From Anaerolineales bacterium (GTDB lineage: Bacteria > Chloroflexota > Anaerolineae > Anaerolineales > UBA11858), in contig WFTY01000184.1 in NCBI GenBank assembly GCA_015485245.1, forward strand, positions 1 to 5,789: DNA of 5,789 bases, given 5' to 3'. Each line of letters opens with the position of its first letter. Position 1 is the first letter of the stretch. The position numbers and the translations under genes are program-made. This document shows, piece after piece, positions 1 to 5,508 of the stretch. The notes below the pieces were generated by a model. It was not told the DNA's origin, made no database searches, and was given only the letters and a program-made list of their open reading frames with translations.

Positions 1-1011
1 CGCGTGGCGGAGGCCGCCTGCCGATTGGCAGGAGCGCCTTATCGCCGGACGTGGGTGGGCGGGAATATTGGCAACCCGCTGATTGCCGACCTGGCGGCGA
101 TGACTGTTGATGACCTGGTGGTGATGGAGCTTTCCAGTTTTCAGTTGGAGCTGATGACCCGCTCGCCTCAGGTGGCTGCGGTGCTGAACGTCACGCCCAA
201 CCACCTCGACCGCCACGGGACGATGGCGGCTTATACCGCCGCCAAGGCGCGTATTCTGACTGCCCAGGGGCCGGACGATGTCGCTGTTTTGGGGCGCGAT
301 GACCCGGGGGCCTGGGCGTTACGGGATTCCGTTCGGGGAGCGCTGACCAGCTTTGGGCGGTCGCGCCCTCCCCGGGGGCAGCGCGGCAGTTTTTTCGATG
401 CGGAGTGGATTCTGCTCTGGGATGGGGATCAGGCGCAGCGCCTCGTCCCTCGTCAGGATATCCGCCTGCGCGGCGAGCATAATCTGCACAATGTGGTGGC
501 GGCCTGCGCGATTGCCGCGGCTGCCGATCTGCCGCCGGAGGCCATGCGAGCCGGGGTGGGCGGTTTCGAAGGCGTCCCCCATCGCCTGGAGTTTGTACGC
601 TCATGGGGCGGGGCGGATTGGTATAACGATTCGATTGCCACCGCGCCGGAGCGAGCGATAGCCGCCGTGCGTGCTTTTGATCGGCCGTTGGTATTGCTCC
701 TGGGTGGGCGCGATAAATCCTTGCCCTGGGAGGCGCTGGCTCAACTGGTGCGTCAGCGGGTGGATCATCTGGTGCTTTTCGGCGAGGCGGCGGAGCTGAT
801 CCGGCAGGCGGTGGATGCCGCTGGACCGACAGAACGCCCCTTTAGCGTGGATATGTGTTCGGGGCTGGAGCAGGCGGTGGAAGCCGCCGCCCGACGAGCG
901 GAGCCAGGCGATGTGGTGTTGTTGGCCCCCGGCGGGACGAGCTTTGATGAATTCGGCGATTTTGCCGAGCGAGGAGAATGGTTTCGTAAATGGGTGCGGG
1001 CGTTAACTTGA
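1..1011 (+). CDS. murD: UDP-N-acetylmuramoyl-L-alanine--D-glutamate ligase MurD, 5'-truncated by the window
   Basis: MurD is the cytoplasmic ATP-dependent ligase that adds D-glutamate to UDP-MurNAc-L-Ala. About 336 residues are visible against roughly 440 to 460 for the family. The reading frame is open from base 1, so the GTG at 4 is an internal valine codon, and the N-terminal domain and ATP P-loop lie upstream. Counting that codon as residue 1, the visible motifs are VGGNIGNPL (18-26), ELSSFQLE (42-49), NVTPNHLDRHG (62-72), the expected carbamylated lysine in AAKARIL (K81), GEHNLHN (157-163), the PHRLE turn (192-196), YNDSIAT (207-213), LLGGRDKS (232-239) and a C-terminal LAPGGTSFDEF stretch (307-317). 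The last two regions are the C-terminal domain that closes on ATP and substrate. The usual NDSKAT lysine is isoleucine (I211), and the usual SPACAS-type segment is APGGTS. The 3' end overlaps ftsW by 22 nt. The MurD assignment is secure. Confidence 0.95.
   Translation, partial: RVAEAACRLAGAPYRRTWVGGNIGNPLIADLAAMTVDDLVVMELSSFQLELMTRSPQVAAVLNVTPNHLDRHGTMAAYTAAKARILTAQGPDDVAVLGRDDPGAWALRDSVRGALTSFGRSRPPRGQRGSFFDAEWILLWDGDQAQRLVPRQDIRLRGEHNLHNVVAACAIAAAADLPPEAMRAGVGGFEGVPHRLEFVRSWGGADWYNDSIATAPERAIAAVRAFDRPLVLLLGGRDKSLPWEALAQLVRQRVDHLVLFGEAAELIRQAVDAAGPTERPFSVDMCSGLEQAVEAAARRAEPGDVVLLAPGGTSFDEFGDFAERGEWFRKWVRALT
972..976 (+). promoter_or_regulatory. Shine-Dalgarno-like AGGAG upstream of ftsW
   Basis: AGGAG lies inside the end of murD, 13 nt before the chosen ftsW ATG at 990, which is longer than ideal. 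A second ATG at 978 lies only 1 nt after it and opens a three-codon frame (ATG GTT TCG) that stops at TAA 987-989, directly abutting the ftsW ATG in the same frame. The site may serve ftsW directly or through coupling with murD translation. Confidence 0.45.
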
Positions 1012-2267
1012 AACCAGGTCGCGGCGAACAGGCGGGCGCGAGGGTGCCCTCGCCGCGCTTGAATATCGATGTGTCGCTGGTGGTGGTTCTCTTCGCCTTG
1101 CTGGCGTTTGGTGCGCTAATGATGACCTCCGCCAGTTGGACGGCTTCGCTGGCGCTTTCGAAAGCCGAAACTGGCGTCGCCTCGCCCTGGTATCTGTTCA
1201 TTCGCCAGATGCGCTGGCTGGCGCTGGGATTGGGGCTGATGGGGGTCACCGCGCTGGTGGATTACCACCACTGGAAGAAGGTTTCGGTCGGATTGTGGAT
1301 CTTCACGGGTGGCTTGTTGGTCGCGGTGTTGTTCCTAGGTGATAAAACCGGCCACACCACGCGCAGCTTCCTCAACGGGTCAATTCAGCCTTCTGAGCTG
1401 GCCAAGTTTGTGATTGTGATGTACCTGGCGGTGTGGTTGCATTCCAAGCGCGACGTGCTGAACACCCTGGCCTTTGGCCTGATCCCGGCGGCGGTGATCG
1501 TCGGCCTGTATGTGGGGTTGATCGCTTTGCAGCCTGACCTGAGCGCCATGATGATGGTTCTCATCCTGGGTTTGATGATGTATTACCTCGCCGGTACGAG
1601 TTTGCAGGTAAGTTTCTCCCTTACCGCGCTGGCCGCGGCACTGGGCTACCTGGTTCTGCGTTACAACCCCACGGGCCTGGATCGCGTGGATGAATTCAAG
1701 GCGGGCATGGAGGATATTTTGAACTCCTCGCCGCACGTTCGCCATGCACTGGTGGCGTTTGTGCGCGGCGGGTGGTTTGGCGTGGGAATTGGCAACAGCT
1801 CCACAAAATTAACCACCTTGCCTTTCCCGCATACCGACAGCGTTTTCGCCGTGGTTGGGGAGGAGGCCGGCGTATTTGGCGCTGCTTTTGTGGTGTTTTT
1901 GTTCGCTTTCCTGGGGTGGCGCGGGCTGGTCATTGCCAGTCGCGCCCCCGATGGGTTGGGTTCGTTGCTGGCAGCCGGGATGTCCCTCTGGATTGTGCTG
2001 GAAGCTTTCATGAACATGGCTTCTCTGTTGGGACTGATGCCCTTTGCCGGAAACACCTTGCCGTTTTTTAGCGTAGGCGGCTCGAACCTGGTCACTACCC
2101 TGACGGCGATTGGGATTGTGCTTAATGTCTCCCGACAATCGGAGCGCAAGCAGGTGGAAGAATCACGGAGGATGTTAGATGCGATTGTTAGTTTGCGCCG
2201 GCGGGACCGGTGGCGGGGTGTATCCCGCGCTCGCCGTGATCGAGCAGCTCAGCGCAAAGAGGCCTGA
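990..2267 (+). CDS. ftsW: SEDS-family septal peptidoglycan glycosyltransferase FtsW
   Basis: A polytopic inner-membrane protein of 425 residues, a normal length for FtsW/RodA (SEDS) enzymes, which polymerise lipid II with a partner class B PBP. About ten hydrophobic segments run from residue 28 to 380, after a polar cytoplasmic N-terminus. SEDS signatures are visible: IQPSELAKF (132-140), the long extracytoplasmic loop (about 224-283) with GGWFGVGIGNSSTKL (260-274), LPFPHTDSVFAVVGEE (277-292) holding the conserved catalytic Asp (D283), and the C-terminal PFFSVGGSNL (358-367). FtsW is preferred over RodA because the gene lies between murD and murG, the classic ftsW position. The RRW-type motif usually found before QPSE is not obvious; TTRSFLNG occupies that place. 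Start ATG 990 overlaps murD by 22 nt. The first in-frame stop is 89 nt inside murG, giving an arginine-rich tail (residues 397-425). The exact start is less certain than the identity. Confidence 0.93.
   Translation: MGAGVNLKPGRGEQAGARVPSPRLNIDVSLVVVLFALLAFGALMMTSASWTASLALSKAETGVASPWYLFIRQMRWLALGLGLMGVTALVDYHHWKKVSVGLWIFTGGLLVAVLFLGDKTGHTTRSFLNGSIQPSELAKFVIVMYLAVWLHSKRDVLNTLAFGLIPAAVIVGLYVGLIALQPDLSAMMMVLILGLMMYYLAGTSLQVSFSLTALAAALGYLVLRYNPTGLDRVDEFKAGMEDILNSSPHVRHALVAFVRGGWFGVGIGNSSTKLTTLPFPHTDSVFAVVGEEAGVFGAAFVVFLFAFLGWRGLVIASRAPDGLGSLLAAGMSLWIVLEAFMNMASLLGLMPFAGNTLPFFSVGGSNLVTTLTAIGIVLNVSRQSERKQVEESRRMLDAIVSLRRRDRWRGVSRARRDRAAQRKEA
2167..2171 (+). promoter_or_regulatory. Strong Shine-Dalgarno GGAGG for murG inside ftsW
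   Basis: GGAGG lies 7 nt before the ATG at 2179, near-ideal spacing. An in-frame TAG immediately precedes that ATG, so murG cannot be extended upstream from this point. This fixes the murG start and shows that the long overlap with ftsW is not caused by a misplaced murG start. Confidence 0.8.
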
Positions 2268-3291
2268 TGTGGACGTCCTGTGGGTTGGTGGAGAAGGTGG
2301 CATGGAAGCCGAACTGGTAGCCAAGGCCGGCCTCCCTTACCGCAGCATCCCCGCTGCGGGCGTACATGGCGTTGGCCTGCGCGCCTTGCCGGGCAACGTT
2401 GGCCGACTGGGGCGCGGTTTTCTGGCGGCGCGGCGCATTTTGTGTCAGTTTCGCCCGCAGGCGCTCTTTTTCACCGGCGGTTACGTCGCTGTGCCGATGG
2501 CGCTGGCTGGCTGGCGCGTTCCTTCGGCTCTGTATGTGCCGGATATTGAACCGGGATTGGCCCTCAAGGTGCTCTCCCGCTTTGCGGATCGCATTGCCCT
2601 TACGGCGTCGGAGTCGCGGGCGTTCTTCTCCGCGCTCACGCGTGTGCGGGTGACGGGGTATCCTGTGCGCGACGAGGTGCTCGCCTGGGAGCGTCCGGCA
2701 GCGCGCCAGGCCCTTGGCCTGCAAGATGATTTGCCCACGCTGCTGGTCTTTGGCGGTAGCAAGGGCGCGCGTTCGATTAACCGGGCGCTGTTCCCCGCCC
2801 TGGAGACGCTGCTCCCGAGCATGCAGATTGTGCACATCAGTGGTCGCGCCAACTGGGAGGAAGCGCGACAAAAGAGCGCCACCCTCCCCGCAGACCTGGC
2901 TGATCGTTACCACGCTTACCCTTATTTGCACGCTGAGATGGGCGCGGCGTTGCGGGTTGCGGATTTGGTGCTATCTCGCGCCGGGGCCTCAACGCTGGGC
3001 GAGTTCCCTGTATTAGGGCTGCCCGCAGTGCTGGTTCCCTACCCGCATGCCTGGCGTTACCAGAAAGTCAACGCCGATTACCTGGCGCAGCGTGGCGCCG
3101 CGGTGATTCTTCCTGATGCGGAGTTGCCGGAACGCCTGGCTCCTGTGGTGCGTTCGCTGATGGCTGACGAGGCGCGTCGCGGCCGCATGAGCGCAGCCAT
3201 GCGCCAACTGGCGCGACCGCGCGCGGCAGCCGAAATCGCGGAGATGCTGGTGAGCCTCGCCGCCGACACTGTGGAGAGGAATGAGCCATGA
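2179..3291 (+). CDS. murG: UDP-N-acetylglucosamine--lipid I GlcNAc transferase MurG (divergent)
   Basis: MurG is the peripheral inner-membrane GT-B glycosyltransferase (GT28 family) that converts lipid I to lipid II. The length of 370 residues is typical. The N-domain has the glycine-rich loop AGGTGGGVYPALAV (7-20), an EAELV segment (43-47) and TGGYVAVP (99-106). The C-domain has FGGSKGARSIN (191-201), HISGR (219-223), LSRAGASTLGEFPVLGLP (265-282), and AWRYQKVNADYL (291-302) in place of the usual xxQxxNA segment. Residues expected to hold UDP-GlcNAc are present: S194, N201, R267, E275 and Q295. Several classic N-domain residues are not. The loop histidine (E. coli H18) is G13, and the HEQN segment is YVPD (119-122) followed by IEPG. 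No other MurG-like gene is in the window, and position and fold strongly support the call. The gene shares 89 nt with ftsW and ends in an ATGA overlap with the next gene. Confidence 0.93.
   Translation: MRLLVCAGGTGGGVYPALAVIEQLSAKRPDVDVLWVGGEGGMEAELVAKAGLPYRSIPAAGVHGVGLRALPGNVGRLGRGFLAARRILCQFRPQALFFTGGYVAVPMALAGWRVPSALYVPDIEPGLALKVLSRFADRIALTASESRAFFSALTRVRVTGYPVRDEVLAWERPAARQALGLQDDLPTLLVFGGSKGARSINRALFPALETLLPSMQIVHISGRANWEEARQKSATLPADLADRYHAYPYLHAEMGAALRVADLVLSRAGASTLGEFPVLGLPAVLVPYPHAWRYQKVNADYLAQRGAAVILPDAELPERLAPVVRSLMADEARRGRMSAAMRQLARPRAAAEIAEMLVSLAADTVERNEP
3273..3280 (+). promoter_or_regulatory. Shine-Dalgarno GGAGAGGA for the CvpA-like gene
   Basis: This purine-rich site at the end of murG has its AGAGG core 8 nt before the ATG at 3288. 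It supports that start and active translation of the downstream gene, coupled to murG through the ATGA stop/start overlap. Confidence 0.7.
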
Positions 3292-3944
3292 TTAGCCTGC
3301 TTGTCGTTTTCTACCTGTTTCTGTTCTTCTTCTCGGTGGTTGGCGGCTTGCGCGGCTGGGCCAAAGAGCTGTTGGTGACGTTCAGCGTGATCCTCACGCT
3401 GTTTATGATCTGGCTGTTTGAAATCTACCTGGGCTCGATCGTCACGCCGTTTATTGAGCTGGATCAGCAATTGCAATATGTGCCCGCGGAGGTGCTGCAG
3501 TCTGAAGCCGATGTCTACGTCATCCCCGCGGATGAGATGGTTCCCTTCTCGGCTTTGCCAGAGGCGATGCAAAGTCGCTATCGCAGTCAGTTTTGGCTGC
3601 GGGCCACCATTCTTGGCATTGTGGTCTTTTTTGGTTATCAAACCCCGGCCGTGCTGGGAAAGTTCCAGAGCGCGGTCAAGCGCGAAAAATTGCAGGATTT
3701 CCTCCTCGGCCTGGTGATTGGCGCGTTGAATGGCTATCTAATTATCGGCACGCTGTGGGCGTATATGCATCAGGCGCACTATCCCTTTGAGCCGTATATC
3801 GTCGCGCCTAACGCGGCAGACCCTTTGCTGGAAACGGCCAAAGGGGTGATCAGCTTTTTGGCGCCGTTCTGGTTGAGCACAACGCCGACGATTTTCATCG
3901 CCGTCACGCTTTCGTTTTTGTTCGTATTGGTGGTGTTTTTGTGA
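3288..3944 (+). CDS. CvpA-like multi-pass membrane protein
   Basis: A 218-residue integral membrane protein of unknown exact function. Hydrophobic segments are visible at about residues 2-18, 28-46, 102-118, 138-158 and 186-218; the last may be one or two helices. Two features resemble CvpA (colicin V production) proteins: a short first helix followed by GGLRGWAKELL (19-29), like the RGxxKE turn of that family, and LQDFLLGLVIGALNGYLIIGTL (135-156), like its glycine-patterned later helix. A polar segment of about 55 residues (47-101), rich in acidic residues and proline, separates the second and third helices and may be extracytoplasmic. The gene has its own Shine-Dalgarno site, starts in an ATGA overlap with murG and ends in a GTGA overlap with murC. 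This placement suggests a role in envelope assembly or division, but that is inference. The CvpA assignment is by pattern only. Confidence 0.8.
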   Translation: MISLLVVFYLFLFFFSVVGGLRGWAKELLVTFSVILTLFMIWLFEIYLGSIVTPFIELDQQLQYVPAEVLQSEADVYVIPADEMVPFSALPEAMQSRYRSQFWLRATILGIVVFFGYQTPAVLGKFQSAVKREKLQDFLLGLVIGALNGYLIIGTLWAYMHQAHYPFEPYIVAPNAADPLLETAKGVISFLAPFWLSTTPTIFIAVTLSFLFVLVVFL

Positions 3945-5326
3945 GCGAACACGTGCATCTTATCGGCATTGGTGGAACCGGCCTTTCAGCAATCGCCCGA
4001 GTGCTGCTGGAGAGCGGCTACACGGTGAGCGGTTCTGATCGTCAGCGCTCTCCACTGGCGCAGGCGGTGGAAGCCGCTGGTGCGCGGGTGTTCATTGGTC
4101 ACGCTGCCGAAAACGTGCGCGGCGCGCAGCTGGTGATTCGCTCTTCCGCTATCCCGGATGATAACCCTGAGGTGCAGGCGGCGCGGCGGGCGGGCATCCC
4201 GGTGCTCAAACGGGTAGATTTCCTCGGTCGCCTGCTGGAAGATCGCCTGGGCATTGCCATCGCCGGTTCGCATGGCAAGACCACCACCACGGCGATGATC
4301 GCCTGGGTGCTGACCGCCCTGGGCCAGCAGCCGGGGTTCATCGTCGGCGGCGTGGTGGAGAACCTGGGCGTCAATGCCCGCGCCGGAGAGGGAAAGCCGT
4401 TTGTGATTGAGGCGGATGAGTATGATTATATGTTCCTCGGCCTTCGACCGCAGATTGCCGTGGTGACCAACGTGGAACACGATCACCCCGATTTGTTCCC
4501 TACGCCGGAGGTCTTTTACGACGCCTTCCTGCAGTTTATGCGTCGTCTGCCTCCCGAGGGAGTGCTCATCTATTGTGCGGACGACCCTGGAGCCGAGGCC
4601 CTGGGACGGCAGGCTGTTGCGGAGAGCAGGACTTCCCTGGCTTACAGCCTCGAGAAGAGTGGGGTTGACTATGCCGCGGCGGATCTGCGCATCAACGCGC
4701 GCGGCGCGTATGATTTTGCTGTCTTGCGTCGCGGCGTATTGGCGACGGACGTCCATCTGGGTGTGCCGGGACGGCACAATGTCGCCAACGCGCTGGCCGT
4801 GCTGGCGGTTTGCGATCAGCTCGAACTGCCGCTGGATGCCGCCGCCGAGGCGCTGGCCGAGTTTCGTGGATCAGGGCGGCGCTTTCAGGTGCGCGGTGAA
4901 GCCGGCGGCGTGGTTGTTGTGGATGATTATGCCCATCACCCCACCGAGATCCGCGCCACGTTGCAGGCGGCGCGAGCGCGCTATCCGGAACGGCGCATCT
5001 GGGCTGTGTGGCAGCCGCACACGTACACGCGCACCAAAACGCTGTTCGCCGACTTTGCCGCCGCTTTTGATGAGGCGGATGGCGTGCTGGTCACCGAGGT
5101 GTATCGCGCCCGCGAGCCGGTGGACGAAAATTTCTCCGCCGCGCAGGTTGTCGCTGCCATGCACCATCCCGACGCTCACTTCACACCCGCTTTGGAAGAC
5201 GCCGCGGATTATTTGTTGACTCACCTGCGCTCTGGCGACGTGGTGCTGGTGCTCTCAGCGGGCGATGCTCCTGAAATCAGCGAACGGGTGCTGGCTGGCC
5301 TGGCGGTTGAGATGGAGGAATCATGA
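3941..5326 (+). CDS. murC: UDP-N-acetylmuramate--L-alanine ligase MurC
   Basis: MurC is the cytoplasmic ATP-dependent ligase that adds the first peptide residue, normally L-alanine, to UDP-MurNAc. At 461 residues it is full length. The N-domain has a Rossmann-like HLIGIGGTGLSAIAR (6-20) ending in SGSD (30-33). The central domain has the P-loop GSHGKTTTTAM (109-119), EADEYDYMFL (157-166) and NVEHDHPD (177-184). Then come GRHNVANALA (277-286), GSGRRF (310-315), DDYAHHPTE (328-336), WQPHTYTRT (357-365) and EVYRAREP (386-393). DDYAHHPTE and QPHTYTR favour MurC over its relative Mpl, although EADEYD is also an Mpl-like spelling. The GTG start at 3941 puts the nucleotide-binding loop at the usual distance from the N-terminus. 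It overlaps the preceding stop by 4 nt (GTGA) and has no clear Shine-Dalgarno site, only a weak GGTGG at 3930-3934, so translation probably depends on coupling. Confidence 0.95.
   Translation: MSEHVHLIGIGGTGLSAIARVLLESGYTVSGSDRQRSPLAQAVEAAGARVFIGHAAENVRGAQLVIRSSAIPDDNPEVQAARRAGIPVLKRVDFLGRLLEDRLGIAIAGSHGKTTTTAMIAWVLTALGQQPGFIVGGVVENLGVNARAGEGKPFVIEADEYDYMFLGLRPQIAVVTNVEHDHPDLFPTPEVFYDAFLQFMRRLPPEGVLIYCADDPGAEALGRQAVAESRTSLAYSLEKSGVDYAAADLRINARGAYDFAVLRRGVLATDVHLGVPGRHNVANALAVLAVCDQLELPLDAAAEALAEFRGSGRRFQVRGEAGGVVVVDDYAHHPTEIRATLQAARARYPERRIWAVWQPHTYTRTKTLFADFAAAFDEADGVLVTEVYRAREPVDENFSAAQVVAAMHHPDAHFTPALEDAADYLLTHLRSGDVVLVLSAGDAPEISERVLAGLAVEMEES
5314..5318 (+). promoter_or_regulatory. Shine-Dalgarno GGAGG for the 61-residue ORF
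   Basis: GGAGG within the last codons of murC lies 4 nt before the ATG at 5323, slightly short but workable. Together with the ATGA stop/start overlap it supports the small downstream frame being a real, coupled gene. Confidence 0.65.
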
Positions 5327-5508
5327 CGATAGATGAAACGCACACACGGATGGTGGAGGAGCTTCGCGGGGAAGACCCGCATCATCTGACGGTGGTGGAG
5401 CCTGTCGCCGGGGATTCCCCTGCCGTGACGCTGAAAGGCGAGGTGGAAACGATTGCCCCGCCGCCGACGTTGATCCTGGACTTGATTGAACGGATTCGGA
5501 ATCTGTGA
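5323..5508 (+). CDS. Small acidic protein of unknown function between murC and murB
   Basis: A 61-residue frame that I do not recognise. It has a good Shine-Dalgarno site, starts in an ATGA overlap with the murC stop, and its TGA shares one base with the murB ATG, so it fits exactly into the operon. The product is acidic (12 Asp/Glu against 5 Lys/Arg). It has no evident signal peptide or membrane helix, a proline run (PPP 46-48) in the middle to late part, and a hydrophobic, probably helical end, LILDLIERIRNL (50-61). It has no metal-binding cysteine pattern. The frame differs from murB, so it is not simply an N-terminal extension of MurB. It could be a small regulator or a binding partner of a Mur or division protein; nothing in the sequence decides this. 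I am fairly confident that it is translated, with no functional assignment. Confidence 0.65.
   Translation: MTIDETHTRMVEELRGEDPHHLTVVEPVAGDSPAVTLKGEVETIAPPPTLILDLIERIRNL

Noticed and set aside
4..6. GTG at 4 as the murD start codon
   Set aside because: The frame is open to base 1, and the ATP P-loop and N-terminal domain that every MurD needs would be missing, so the gene must begin upstream of the window.
805..824. A near-identical 20-nt match between 805-824 and 4061-4080 (19 of 20 bases), with a related 17-nt copy at 871-887, as a possible repeat
   Set aside because: Each encodes a similar helix segment (QAVDAAG, QAVEAAG, QAVEAAA) in MurD and MurC, using the same preferred codons. There are no flanking repeats or intergenic position.
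2188..2931. A 247-codon open frame on the - strand opposite murG
   Set aside because: It is a shadow of the GC-rich murG codons. The translation is Arg/Gln/His-rich low-complexity sequence with no recognisable domain, and murG is certain on the other strand.
3986..4777. A 263-codon open frame on the - strand opposite murC
   Set aside because: It lies entirely inside murC and its product is rich in His, Arg and Gln, as expected from an antisense reading of a GC-biased gene.
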